Of a stretch of 64,000 nt of DNA, positions 51,749 through 61,188 are shown one piece after another. Position 1 is the stretch's first letter; the number at the start of each line of letters is the position of its first letter. The notes below the pieces were generated by a model that saw only the letters and a program-made list of their open reading frames with translations, had not been told where the DNA came from and searched no databases. The DNA is from Breoghania sp037026715 (lineage in GTDB: Bacteria; Pseudomonadota; Alphaproteobacteria; Rhizobiales; Stappiaceae), in the NCBI RefSeq assembly GCF_037026715.1, contig NZ_JBANCG010000011.1:62001-126000 (forward strand), read 5' to 3'. Position numbers and translations under genes: made by a program.

Positions 51749-52903
51749 TCAGTAGGCGTTGTAGGGGTTGTCTTCGATCTGCTTGACGGAGATCTTTCCC
51801 CACATCTGGTAGTAGCACCAGATCGTGTAGAGCAGAACGATCGGCAGGAAGATTACCACCGCCCAGAACATGACCGTCAGCGTCAGGTGGCTGGAAGCCG
51901 CGTCCCAGACCGTCAGGCTCGAGCCGGGATTGGTGCTCGACGGCATGACGAAGGGAAAGAGCGACAGGCCCGCCGTCCCGATCACGCCCACCAGCGAGAG
52001 CGCGGAGAAGACGAAGCCGAAGCCCGGCCACCGCAGCCGCGACAGCAGCCACACCACCAGCGGCCCGGCAAGGCCCAGCGCCGGCACCGCCATGGTGATC
52101 GGCATCTTGGAGTAGATGTCGAACCAGGCGCCCGGCGCCCGGACGACTTCCTTGGCAAGCGGGTTCGACAGTCCGCCGGGATCGCCCATGGAAACGATCC
52201 GGTAGCCGTCGATGCCGGCCCACACCCACAGGCCGCCGAGCGCGAACAAAACCGTCACGGCGGGTGCCAGAATGCCGACGGCCGCGCGGGCGCGATCCGC
52301 GATCAGACTTTCGGTACGCAGCTGCAGCCAGACCGCCCCATGCATCGCCAGCATGGCGACGGAGAGAAGCCCCGCCAGCAGCGCGAACGGGTTGAGCAGC
52401 GGCAGCAGCGCCCACAGGTAGTCGGCGTCGTAGTGCGGCTTCAGGAACGAATCGAGGTGGAACGGCACGCCCTGCAGCAGGTTGCCGAAGGCCACGCCGA
52501 AGATCAGCGCTGGCACGAAGCCGCCGACGAACAGACCCCAGTCCCAGGTGTTGCGCCAGCGTGCGTTCTCCAGCTTGGAGCGGTAGTCGAAGCCCACCGG
52601 GCGGAAGAACAACGAGGCCAGCACCAGGAACATGGCGAGGTAGAAGCCCGAAAACGCCGCGGCATAGACCGCCGGCCAAGCGGCGAAGATGGCGCCGCCT
52701 GCCGTGATGAACCACACCTGGTTGCCGTCCCAGTGCGGGGCGACAGCGTTGATGATGACCCGGCGCTCGGCGTCCTTCTTGCCGAGGAACGGCAGAAGCA
52801 CACCAACGCCCATGTCCATGCCGTCGGTGACGGCAAATCCGATCAGGAGCGCGCCGACGAGCACCCACCAGATCAGTTTCAAGGTTTCATAGTCGAGCAA
52901 CAT
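51749..52903 (-). CDS. cydB: Cytochrome bd ubiquinol oxidase subunit II
   Basis: A 384-residue, polytopic membrane protein of normal CydB length. Hallmarks: LIWWVLVGALLIGFAVTDGMDMGVG, RRVIINAVAPHWDGNQVWFI, FFRPVGFDYRSK, and the C-terminal YTIWCYYQMWGK. With CydA and CydX it makes a quinol oxidase with high oxygen affinity. It starts 25 bases after the cydA stop. Confidence 0.97.
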   Translation of the reverse strand: MLLDYETLKLIWWVLVGALLIGFAVTDGMDMGVGVLLPFLGKKDAERRVIINAVAPHWDGNQVWFITAGGAIFAAWPAVYAAAFSGFYLAMFLVLASLFFRPVGFDYRSKLENARWRNTWDWGLFVGGFVPALIFGVAFGNLLQGVPFHLDSFLKPHYDADYLWALLPLLNPFALLAGLLSVAMLAMHGAVWLQLRTESLIADRARAAVGILAPAVTVLFALGGLWVWAGIDGYRIVSMGDPGGLSNPLAKEVVRAPGAWFDIYSKMPITMAVPALGLAGPLVVWLLSRLRWPGFGFVFSALSLVGVIGTAGLSLFPFVMPSSTNPGSSLTVWDAASSHLTLTVMFWAVVIFLPIVLLYTIWCYYQMWGKISVKQIEDNPYNAY

Positions 52904-52928
52904 AGCTCGGTCCTTTCATGTATCCGGT

Positions 52929-54509
52929 TCACTCGGCGGGGTTGAGGCTGAGCGTTTCGCCGCCCGTCTCGTGGTGGTAGCGGCCCGTGTGAAGCGAGCT
53001 CGGTCCCAGCCGCGCGAAGCGGAACATCAGGTACATCTCGATGGCCAGCAGCACCGAATAGAAGATCAGGTAGCCGGCGATGGAGGTGATGAGATCGGCA
53101 ACCGTCAGCGCGGAGGTGGCCAGGAAGGTCGGCAGCACCTCGCCGATGGCCCAGGGCTGGCGCCCGAATTCCGCGACGAACCAGCCGAGTTCGGCGGCCA
53201 GCCACGGCAGCGGAATGCACCAGACCAGGATGCGCAACAGCGTGCGGTTCTGCTCGATCCGCCCCCTCGCGAGCTTGTAGAACGAGATCGCGAACAGGAT
53301 CAGCATGATGAAGCCGAACGCCACCATGATCCGGAAGCTCCAGAACAGGTAGGAGACGTGCGGAATGCTGTCCTTCGCCGCCTGCGCGATCTGCGCATCG
53401 GTGGCATCGGCCGGGTTCTCCACGTAGGCCTTCAGCAGCAGGCCGTAGCCGAGATCCGCCTTGTGCTCCTCGAACACCGCCTTGGTCTCGTCGGAGGTGT
53501 CACCATTGCGCAGCGCGTTGAGCTTCTCGTAGGCGATGATGCCTGAGCGGATGCGCTCCTCATGGTCCTCGATGAGTTCCTTGATGCCCTGCACCTGCCC
53601 GTCGAGTGAGCGGGTCGTGATCAGGCCCATCACCCAGGGGATGGTGATCGCGTTTTCGGTCTCCATCTTCTCCTGGTTCGGCATGCCAAACAGGGTGAAG
53701 GCGGCGGGCGCCGGCGCGGTGTCCCACTCGGCCTCGATGGCCGCGAGCTTCACCTTCTGCACGTCGCCGAGTTCGTAGCCGCTTTCGTCGCCGAGAACGA
53801 TCACCGCAAGCGAGGCGGCAAGGCCGAAGCCGGCGGCAACGGCGAAGGAGCGCTTGGCGAAGGCGAGATCACGTCCTTTCAGGATGTACCAGGCCGAGAT
53901 GCCTATGACGAACATGGAGGCGGTGACGTAGCCGGCCGCGACCGTGTGAATGAACTTCACCTGGGCGACGGGGTTGAACACCACCTCCCAGAAGCTCGTC
54001 ATCTCCATGCGCATGGTTTCTGCGGAGAATTCGGAACCGACGGGGTTTTGCATCCAGGCGTTGGCGACCAGGATCCACAGCGCGGAAAGGTTCGTGCCCA
54101 CGGCAACCAGCACAACCACGCCGAGATACTGAACCTTGCCGAGCCTGTCGCGGCCCAGAAGCATCAGGCCGACGAAGGTCGATTCCAGGAAGAAGGCCAT
54201 CAGGCCCTCGATTGCCAGCGGTGCGCCGAACACATCGCCCACATAGTGCGAATAGTACGCCCAGTTCGTGCCGAACTGGAACTCCATGGTCAGGCCGGTG
54301 GTGACGCCGAGCGCGAAGTTGATGGCGAACAGCTTGGTCCAGAACCGCGACATGTCGCGGTAGATTTCCTTGCCGGTCATCACGTAGACCGCTTCCATGA
54401 TGACCAGGATCCAGGTCATGCCTAGCGTCAGCGGTACGAAGAGGAAGTGGTAGAGTGCCACGGCGGCGAATTGCCATCGGGACAACTCCACGAAGGTGGG
54501 ATCGATCAT
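52929..54509 (-). CDS. cydA: Cytochrome bd ubiquinol oxidase subunit I
   Basis: About 526 residues from ATG 54509 with GGGAG upstream. It carries the haem-ligand region SRWQFAAVALYHFLFVPLTLG (His) and the conserved GRQPWAIGEVLPT. The periplasmic quinol-binding loop runs around residues 250-330. First gene of the cydABXDC run. The 110-base upstream region has only a poor Fnr-box candidate. Confidence 0.97.
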   Translation of the reverse strand: MIDPTFVELSRWQFAAVALYHFLFVPLTLGMTWILVIMEAVYVMTGKEIYRDMSRFWTKLFAINFALGVTTGLTMEFQFGTNWAYYSHYVGDVFGAPLAIEGLMAFFLESTFVGLMLLGRDRLGKVQYLGVVVLVAVGTNLSALWILVANAWMQNPVGSEFSAETMRMEMTSFWEVVFNPVAQVKFIHTVAAGYVTASMFVIGISAWYILKGRDLAFAKRSFAVAAGFGLAASLAVIVLGDESGYELGDVQKVKLAAIEAEWDTAPAPAAFTLFGMPNQEKMETENAITIPWVMGLITTRSLDGQVQGIKELIEDHEERIRSGIIAYEKLNALRNGDTSDETKAVFEEHKADLGYGLLLKAYVENPADATDAQIAQAAKDSIPHVSYLFWSFRIMVAFGFIMLILFAISFYKLARGRIEQNRTLLRILVWCIPLPWLAAELGWFVAEFGRQPWAIGEVLPTFLATSALTVADLITSIAGYLIFYSVLLAIEMYLMFRFARLGPSSLHTGRYHHETGGETLSLNPAE

Positions 54510-54619
54510 ATTACGGCTCCCTTCCGGACGCGCGTCACCGATCGTAAGCGCGCGCGCCATACGTGCGAACAAGGCAATTTGCGTGTTACGTTAAGTCATT
54601 GATTGGGATTGATATTATT

Positions 54620-55069
54620 CTAATTCGACGGAGGTGGGCCCACCATAGACCCCGCTTTTGGGCTGTCGTGTGAAAAATTCCGCGTCATAAGGCCGCGCGT
54701 CCACATCTCCATTGTCGTGTTCGCGACCGGCATCGGAGTCTCCAGAAAACTCACCACAAACCGGTCACCGACATCCGCGATCCCGATCGAGCGCGGCCTG
54801 AGCGCCAGTATCTCCGGCTGGGGAATTGCAACTCCAAAGCACACCACGACGTTCACCGCGCCGACGATCTCCGGCGCGATCTCTCCGTCGGCGAGTCCTT
54901 TCGTGTGAGCATAGTGATCGAAGACGCCGATGAGGCGCGCGACCGGATGCGCCTCGACCAGCCTCACGAAGTAGGCGACGACATCATCGAGGGTCGGAAA
55001 GCCGCAATCGGACTTGTCGACCTTCGCGATAAAGACGGGAAATCTCTCGTGGATGATGATCTGGTGCAT
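54620..55069 (-). CDS. Conserved protein of unknown function (DUF6858-like)
   Basis: About 149 residues from ATG 55069; the longer frame to 55204 adds low-complexity sequence. It starts MHQIIIHERFPVFIAKVDKSDCGFPTLDDVVAYF, and later has IGVFDHYAHT, VVVCFGVAIPQPEILALRPRSIGIADVGDRFVVSFLETPMPVANTTME. This is a recognisable conserved family of unknown role in respiratory and anaerobic bacteria; the DUF number is from memory. It is convergent with no neighbour and lies upstream of the cyd genes on the same strand. Confidence 0.72.
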   Translation of the reverse strand: MHQIIIHERFPVFIAKVDKSDCGFPTLDDVVAYFVRLVEAHPVARLIGVFDHYAHTKGLADGEIAPEIVGAVNVVVCFGVAIPQPEILALRPRSIGIADVGDRFVVSFLETPMPVANTTMEMWTRGLMTRNFSHDSPKAGSMVGPPPSN

Positions 55070-55419
55070 CGGGCATCCGTGAGCCGGATCGGACAGGGTG
55101 GGACGCAGCCCGCCCGCGCCGTCACGATGGCCCGTTGGAGAGATTTCGGACTTCGTGCTCACTCCCGGTGGCGCAGGCGGAGCGTGCCTTTCTTCTCGCG
55201 CCAAACTGACGTTGTGTCATTGCGCATCCGCAATGGCTTGCGCGCGCAAGAGAATGATAACGCAGCGATCGCCTGAAGGCGCCCCGGCACTTTCCACCGT
55301 CATTGCCCGGCGAAGTCCGGGCAATCCATCATGGCAGCAGCAAATGGTGGGCCCAGATGGATCCCCCGGACTTCGCCGGGGGATGACAACGGGGAGACTG
55401 CAGAGCCCCGCCCCCGCCC
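55070..55419. other. Intergenic region with palindromic repeat
   Basis: No protein gene is supported. Most of the second half is a palindromic repeat (55299-55387). The part next to 55070 should hold the promoter of the small conserved gene. Confidence 0.4.
55299..55387. repeat. Intergenic palindromic repeat, GTCAT...ATGAC type
   Basis: The left arm (GTCATTGCCCGGCGAAGTCC...) and right arm (...GGACTTCGCCGGGGGATGAC) are imperfect inverted copies of about 30 bases around a 25-base centre. This type of element is common between genes in alphaproteobacteria. Confidence 0.8.
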
Positions 55420-56274
55420 CTACCGGAACAGCAACACCGGCACCTTGCAGGAGCGCATCATCTCCGTCGTGGTGGAGCCGATGATCAGCGTGCGGATGCG
55501 CGAGTGGCCGTAGGCGCCCATGATGAGGAGGTCGAAGCCCTCGCGCTCGCCCTTCTCCGCGATCACCGTTTCCGGCTGGCCGGCGCGGATCTCGGCGTCG
55601 GCCTCAAGCCCGCCGGCCCTCAGCATCGCCAGGGCGTCGTCGACCTTGCGCCGCGCCTCCGGCGTCTCGGAGCCCACCATCAGTAGGCTGATCTTCAGGC
55701 CCTGAAACAGCGGATCGCGCGAGACGTGATCCACCGCCTTCAACGCCGAGGGCCCACCGTCAAAGGCGATCAATACGCTCTCGATTGGCTTGAAGGCACG
55801 GGCGGCCACCAGCAGCGGGCGATGAACCGAGCGGGCGATCCGCTCCAGGTTGGAACCCAGGTGCAGCTTGGCGAAATCCGCAGCCTCGCCGCGCTTTCCC
55901 ACCGCCACGAGCGCGGCCGCGCCCTCCAGTTCGTTCACCGTCTCCACAATGTCGCCGTGGCGCAGCAGCGTGGTGACGTTCTCCGCGCCCGCTGCCTGCA
56001 CGATGGCCTTCGCGTCCTCCAGGATCGCCCGGCCGCGCTGGCGCGCGAGCTTCGCCCGCTGCTCGTCCAGCTCGCTCAGCTCCTTCAGCAGCGCAGTGCG
56101 CGCGCCCAGCACCAGATTGCCGCTCAGATCCGTCGGCGCCGGTGCTTCCCGGCGGTCCAGCACGTGCAGCAGCGTGATCGCCGCGCCCGTGCGCGAAGCC
56201 ACCCAGGCCGCGTGCTCGCACACGCTCCGGGCATAAAGCGAGCCGTCGACCAGAACGATGATCCCGTCAGCCAT
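55420..56274 (-). CDS. Tandem universal stress protein
   Basis: About 284 residues from ATG 56274, made of two Usp domains. The first begins GIIVLVDGSLYARSVCEHAAWVA and the second ESVLIAFDGGPSALKAVDHVSRD. The second ends with the ATP-binding glycine motif ILGAYGHSR-like DLLIMGAYGHSRIRTLIIGSTTTEMM. Tandem Usp proteins act as ATP-binding stress modulators. The gene lies 48 bases downstream of the SulP transporter gene on the same strand and is often paired with one. Confidence 0.92.
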   Translation of the reverse strand: MADGIIVLVDGSLYARSVCEHAAWVASRTGAAITLLHVLDRREAPAPTDLSGNLVLGARTALLKELSELDEQRAKLARQRGRAILEDAKAIVQAAGAENVTTLLRHGDIVETVNELEGAAALVAVGKRGEAADFAKLHLGSNLERIARSVHRPLLVAARAFKPIESVLIAFDGGPSALKAVDHVSRDPLFQGLKISLLMVGSETPEARRKVDDALAMLRAGGLEADAEIRAGQPETVIAEKGEREGFDLLIMGAYGHSRIRTLIIGSTTTEMMRSCKVPVLLFR

Positions 56275-56322
56275 GGCGTTTCCCGTTCCCTCTTCGTCTT
56301 GCATTGCGGACCCTGAGCGCAC

Positions 56323-57807
56323 TCAGTGGCCCATCAGCTTTTCCAGCGCACCCGGCTTGTCGTGGATTGCCAGCCTGTCGACGATCGTCTCGCTCGCCTC
56401 GTTGAGGCCGCGGATCTCGACCTCCGCTCCCTCGCGACGGAACTTGAGCACGACCATGTCAAGCGCCGCAACCGACGAGATGTCCCAGATATGCGCATGG
56501 GCGACATCGATCACCACGCGCTCCAGCACCTCCTTGAAGTCGAAGGCGGCGCCGAAATCCTCCACGGAAGCGAAGAACAGCTGGCCCTGCACCTCGTAGG
56601 TGCGCTCCAGTCCGTCTTCCGACAGCGTCGAGGAGACGCGGAAGATCTGCGCGATCTTGGCGGAGAAGAAGATGCCGGACAACAGCACGCCCGCCAGCAC
56701 GCCGATGGCGAGATTGTGGGTCGCGACCACGCAGGCCACCGTCACCAGCATGACGGCGGAGGACGAGCGCGGATGGTCCTTCAGGTTCCGGATGGAGGAC
56801 CACGAGAACGTACCGACCGACACCATGATCATGATCGCTACCAGCGCCGCCATCGGGATCTGGCGCACCCAGTCGCCGAGGATCACGATCATGAACAAGA
56901 GGAAGATGCCGGCGCAGAAGGTCGAAAGCCGTCCGCGCCCGCCCGACTTCACGTTGATCATCGACTGGCCGATCATCGCACAACCCGCCATGCCGCCGAT
57001 GAAGCCGGTGGCGATGTTGCCGCAGCCCTGACCGATGCATTCGCGATTCTTGTCAGACGGCGTGTCGGTCAGATCGTCGATGATCGAGGCGGTCATCAGC
57101 GATTCCAGCAGCCCCACCGCCGCCACACCCGCAGAATAGGGCAGGATGATCTGCAACGTTTCCAGATTGAAGGGAATGTCCGGGATCAGGAAGACGGGAA
57201 AGGTGGAGGGCAACTCGCCCATGTCGCCCACGGTGCGCAGGTCGAGGCCCATCGCGATGGAGATCGTGGTCAGCACGAGGATGCAGATGAGCGGCGACGG
57301 CACGGCCTTCGTGACATAGGGAAACAGATAGATGATCGCCAGCCCCGCCGCGACGAACACATATGTCAGCGGCGGCACGTCGATGAGTTCGGGCAGCTGC
57401 GCCATGAAGATCAGGATGGCGAGCGCGTTGACGAAGCCGGTCATCACCGAGCGCGAGACGAAGCGCATTGCCCGGCCGAGCTTCAACACCCCCGCCCCCA
57501 CCTGCAGCACGCCGGCCAGAATCGAGGCCGCCATCAGGTATTGCAGCCCGTGATCGCGCACAAGCGTCACCATCAGCACGGCAGTCGCGGCGGTGGCGGC
57601 CGAAATCATGCCCGGCCGCCCGCCGGTGATCGCCACGACAACCGCGATGCAGAAGGACGCATAGAGCCCGACCTTGGGATCGACGCCCGCGATGATGGAA
57701 AAGGCGATGGCCTCGGGGATCAGCGCAAGCGCGACGACGAGGCCCGCGAGCACATCGCCGCGGACGTTGCCGAACCATTGCTGGCGGTAGAGCGTGAGGG
57801 CGTTCAT
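56323..57807 (-). CDS. SulP-family anion transporter with STAS domain
   Basis: About 494 residues from ATG 57807; the much longer frame is not supported. It has a ten-or-more-helix SulP core (DVLAGLVVALALIPEAIAFSIIAGVDPKVGLYASF; GRPGMISAATAATAVLM; ATGFIGGMAGCAMIGQSMINVKSGGRGRLSTF) and a C-terminal STAS domain (QLFFASVEDFGAAFDFKEVLERVVIDVAHAHIWDISSVAALD). It takes up sulfate, bicarbonate or a related anion. The N-terminus is duplicated as a fragment at about 58915-59040. Confidence 0.92.
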   Translation of the reverse strand: MNALTLYRQQWFGNVRGDVLAGLVVALALIPEAIAFSIIAGVDPKVGLYASFCIAVVVAITGGRPGMISAATAATAVLMVTLVRDHGLQYLMAASILAGVLQVGAGVLKLGRAMRFVSRSVMTGFVNALAILIFMAQLPELIDVPPLTYVFVAAGLAIIYLFPYVTKAVPSPLICILVLTTISIAMGLDLRTVGDMGELPSTFPVFLIPDIPFNLETLQIILPYSAGVAAVGLLESLMTASIIDDLTDTPSDKNRECIGQGCGNIATGFIGGMAGCAMIGQSMINVKSGGRGRLSTFCAGIFLLFMIVILGDWVRQIPMAALVAIMIMVSVGTFSWSSIRNLKDHPRSSSAVMLVTVACVVATHNLAIGVLAGVLLSGIFFSAKIAQIFRVSSTLSEDGLERTYEVQGQLFFASVEDFGAAFDFKEVLERVVIDVAHAHIWDISSVAALDMVVLKFRREGAEVEIRGLNEASETIVDRLAIHDKPGALEKLMGH

Positions 57808-58109
57808 GAGGCTTCCGAGGAACTTCTGCTGGAATTGCGAGGGCGGGCCTTGAGCCGAAAGGCAGGCACGAGAGGGCCGGGCCCTCACCCGATGAAAAAC
57901 GGCCCGCGCCGATACGCGAGCCGTTGATGCGCCCCAAGTTGCAGGATTCAGGCCAAAGATCAATTGAAAAGAGCGGCAAACGGCCGCGCCGTGCGACAGA
58001 AAACTGGCATTCTCCCGCACTGCAAACGCCGTTCCGAAACGCGAACTCTGCTCATGCAGCGCGACTGCCGTCAGCGCGACATCGCAATGCCCGCCAAAGC
58101 ACAAATCGC

Positions 58110-58748
58110 TTAAGCGCGCAGATCCTCATACGAGACCATGACGTGATCCCGATAGGCGGGACGTTCCGTCAGACGGGCATAATAGCTCTCTAGGTTTGGC
58201 AGCGGCTTGCGCTCGATGTCGATATCGAAATAGCGGTAAAGCACGTGGCCGAACTGGATGTCGGCGAGCGTGAAATCGTCTCCGGCAAGAAAGCCGTGGA
58301 TCCCGAGCCGGGCCTCCGCGATATCGAGCTTGCGTTCCAGAGCGTCAAGACCGGCGCGGATCCTGACCGGATCGCGTTGCTGCGCCGGAGTGCGCACGAC
58401 CTGCCAGAAAACCGGAGCGGTGAAACCAAGCGCGATGTTGATCTTCGACCATTCCGCCCAGCGATCCACCTCGGTGCGCGCCAGAAGCTCCTCGGGCCAG
58501 AACGGGGCTGAGCCATAGGCGCCCGCCAGATATCGCAGAATGCATCCGCTTTCCCAAAGCGGCGGATTGGTGCCGTCCTGAAGCACAGGCACCGTCCGGT
58601 TCGGATTGAGAGCGAAAAACGCGTCCGTGTCGGTACCGCCGAATTTGTGGCCGACATCGTGGCGGACGTAATCGAGCCCGAGTTCGGCGATACACCACAT
58701 TACCGCCTGAACATTGGAAGAGGTCTTGCGGCCCCAGACTGTCAACAT
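58110..58748 (-). CDS. Glutathione S-transferase family protein
   Basis: A 212-residue protein with an N-terminal thioredoxin-like domain (LTVWGRKTSSNVQAVMWCIAELGLDY, NPNRTVPVLQDG, LWESGCILRYLAGAYG) and a C-terminal helical domain (FLAGDDFTLADIQFGHVLYRY). Ser in KTSSNV is the likely catalytic residue. It stands alone between the SulP gene and its duplicated fragment. Confidence 0.92.
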   Translation of the reverse strand: MLTVWGRKTSSNVQAVMWCIAELGLDYVRHDVGHKFGGTDTDAFFALNPNRTVPVLQDGTNPPLWESGCILRYLAGAYGSAPFWPEELLARTEVDRWAEWSKINIALGFTAPVFWQVVRTPAQQRDPVRIRAGLDALERKLDIAEARLGIHGFLAGDDFTLADIQFGHVLYRYFDIDIERKPLPNLESYYARLTERPAYRDHVMVSYEDLRA

Positions 58749-58914
58749 GGCCCACTCTTTCGCAAATTAAATCCCGGCACCGCGTCTACCACCCTCGCGC
58801 CGGCCGAACAATCGCGCGCGACAAGAGGGCCATCCGAAAGCGATCTCGACGCGCAAACGAAGCGCCACCCCGCAGCGACGACCATGTTGAATCTCCCCGG
58901 ACGGATGCCATCCG

Positions 58915-59040
58915 CTCTGTGCCGCGAACGTTGCCGAACCGTTGCTGGCGGCAGAGCGCGAGGGCATCCATGAGCGTTCCGACGGACTTCTTCGGGAATT
59001 TCGATGGGCGGGCCTGGAGCCGAAAGGCAGGCACGTCAGC
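58915..59040 (-). pseudogene. Duplicated scrap of the SulP gene 5' end
   Basis: The frame from ATG 58971 reads MDALALCRQQRFGNVRG, against MNALTLYRQQWFGNVRG at 57807. The upstream leader (GGCGGGCCTGGAGCCGAAAG... against GGCGGGCCTTGAGCCGAAAG...) is also copied. Similarity covers about 120 bases and stops abruptly, so this is a remnant of a partial duplication or of a lost SulP gene, not a functional gene. Confidence 0.8.
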
Positions 59041-59075
59041 CCTTTCCCCGCGCGCGAAGTCCGCGATCCCCGCCC

Positions 59076-60034
59076 TTACGGCAACAGAACGACGCTCCCG
59101 GTCAGGCGCCCCGCCTCCAGATCGCTCTGCGCCCGGGCCGCCTCCGCAAGCGGGTATGTCCCGGCAAGATCGGTCACGATGCCCGCCCTGAACGCCTCGA
59201 TGACCGCAGCGCTGGCCGCGCGGTAGCGCTGCGGATCGGACGCATAGGCCATGACGCTCGGCTTCGCCAGACAGGCGTTTCCCAATTCGTCAATGGCGAC
59301 CGGCGGCACGCCCCCTGCAACCCAGCCGATACTGGCGACCATCCCGAACGGGCGAACGCATTTGAGCGACTTTCGCAGCATGTCGCCGCCAATACCGTCG
59401 ATGACGAAATCGACGCCCTCCCCCCCGGTGAGACGCGCCACCTCCGCAACGATATCCGCATCCCGCCCGACGATGACATGATCGGCGCCGTTCGCAATGG
59501 CCGTTGCCGCCTTCGCCTCGGAGCTCGCCGTTCCGATCACCTGCGCCTCCATCCGCTTCGCCCAGCGCGTCAGCACGATGCCGAGCCGGCCGCCGCCGCA
59601 TGGACAAGCAGCCGCGACGCGGATCCGACCGGAAAGCTCACGCTCAGCAGCATATGCGCCGTCAGTCCACGCAGCATCGAAGATGCCGCGGTCTCGAACG
59701 AGACGTCGTCCGGCAAAGGCACCACGCGCCACGCCGGCAGCAGCCGGGTTGCAGCGTAACCGCCCGGCGCGCCCGCATAAGCGACCCGATCGCCGACCCG
59801 CACGGTTCTGACATTAGCCCCCACCGCTTCCACGATTCCCGCCCCTTCCACACCCGGAACCCGCGGATCAGGCAACGGATAAAGCCCGCGCCGATGGTAG
59901 ATGTCGATGAAGCTCACGCCGACAGCATGCTGGCGCAGACGGATCTCGTCAGGCCCGGGTAACGGCAGGCTCGTCTCAAAGGCCTTGAGCACGTCTGCGT
60001 CACCCGTTGCCGTCATGCGAATTTCGATGGTCAT
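59076..60034 (-). pseudogene. Quinone oxidoreductase-like gene, frameshifted
   Basis: The N-terminal half from ATG 60034 (MTIEIRMTATGDADVLKAF, PGVEGAGIVEAVGANVRTVRVGDRVAY) and the C-terminal half (LGIVLTRWAKRMEAQVIGTASSEAKAATAIANGADHVI, GGEGVDFVIDGIGGDML) together make one complete zinc-free MDR quinone oxidoreductase. Around 59595-59605, in a GCGGCGGCGGCC tract, the frame breaks at the nucleotide-binding HAAA(G)GLG motif. A one-base error in the assembly would explain it equally well. It diverges from a LysR gene at 60129. Confidence 0.82.
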
Positions 60035-60128
60035 GATCTCAGTCTCCATGTGGGAGACAGAGATTGGCACCGGAGCGCTTGTGAGAATATTCCCTTTATT
60101 TCCCCATTTAATGTGAGATTATTGACAG

Positions 60129-60989
60129 ATGGATTGGGAAAATCTCCGCCACTTTTCCGCGTTCGCGCGCTGGGGCAGCCTGGCGGCGGCGGCGCGCGCG
60201 CTTGGCGTTGAACACGCGACCGTCGCGCGCCGTATCGCAGCACTGGAGGCGCATCTCGACCTCCGGCTCGTCGACCGGCGCGGCCGGCGGCTGACACTTA
60301 CGCCTGACGGGGAACGGATCGCGGCGACGGCAGGGCTGATCGAGGCCGAGGTTCAGGCCGTTGAGCGGACGGCGGCGGGAGCGCGCGCGACGCTGAGCGG
60401 CGAAGTCGTGATCAGCGCCCCGCCTTCCTATGCCGCAACCCGGCTTGTCGCACCGCTTGCGGCCCTGCGCAAGCGTCACCCGGCTCTCTCGGTCCGCCTC
60501 ATCGGCGAAAGCCGCAGCGCGGCCCTTGAGCGCCGCGAGGCGGATATAGCTATCCGCCTCAGCCGTTCGCAGGAAGGCGAACTGACGATTATGAAGCTTG
60601 GCGTGATGACCTTCTACGCCTACGCAAATCCGGATTATCTCAATGCTACGCCGGACGCGGAACGCAGCTTCATCGGCTATGACGATGGCCTGATGGAACA
60701 AGCGCCACAACAGGTGCGACTGCGTGAGATCGCGAATGGCCGACCGATCGCCTTCACGGCAAGCACGGCCGAAATCCAGCTTGCCGCTGCTCAGGCGGGT
60801 GCCGGCATCGCCGTTCTGCCTGATTTCATGGTGCAGGACGATCCCACCCTTGTGGCAATGGAAGCCTACGGCGCGATCGTCCGACGCGACATCTGGCTCG
60901 CTATCCATTCCGACATGAAGTCTGTTCCGCGCATCCGCGCGACAATAGAGATCCTTCGGCACGGCCTGCGTAACACCAGCGGAGACTGA
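60129..60989 (+). CDS. LysR-family transcriptional regulator
   Basis: A 286-residue regulator: HTH MDWENLRHFSAFARWGSLAAAARALGVEHATVARRIAALEAHLDLRL, then an effector domain (GEVVISAPPSYAATRLVAPLAALRKRHPALSVRLIGE). It is of the type that usually controls the oxidoreductase gene from which it diverges, 95 bases away. The gap contains an AT-rich promoter stretch. Confidence 0.92.
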   Translation: MDWENLRHFSAFARWGSLAAAARALGVEHATVARRIAALEAHLDLRLVDRRGRRLTLTPDGERIAATAGLIEAEVQAVERTAAGARATLSGEVVISAPPSYAATRLVAPLAALRKRHPALSVRLIGESRSAALERREADIAIRLSRSQEGELTIMKLGVMTFYAYANPDYLNATPDAERSFIGYDDGLMEQAPQQVRLREIANGRPIAFTASTAEIQLAAAQAGAGIAVLPDFMVQDDPTLVAMEAYGAIVRRDIWLAIHSDMKSVPRIRATIEILRHGLRNTSGD

Positions 60990-61188
60990 CAAGAGCAGTC
61001 TTATGCCGTCCATGGCAGGCGGTCGGACGACCGTTCCGGTGGGGTGCCGGTCGCAGGACCGGGATCAATCTGTCCCGCCAGAGAAATCTCTCGAACGCGC
61101 AGGGACGCGCTCCCGCGCCCAACGTTCACGCAAGTGACATGACAAAGGCCTAGCTGTGTCCGCGTTTCGAAATTTCATGGTGTGATCG

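Noticed and set aside
50651..52945. Plus-strand open frame of 764 codons across cydD, cydX and cydB
   Set aside because: It crosses three recognisable genes on the other strand; low-complexity Arg/Gln/His-rich translation.
54599..54613. Fnr box upstream of cydA (TTGATTGGGATTGAT)
   Set aside because: One perfect half site only; the second half does not match in the inverted orientation.
56326..57927. Plus-strand open frame of 533 codons opposite the SulP gene
   Set aside because: Antisense shadow with His/Arg/Asp-rich low-complexity translation.
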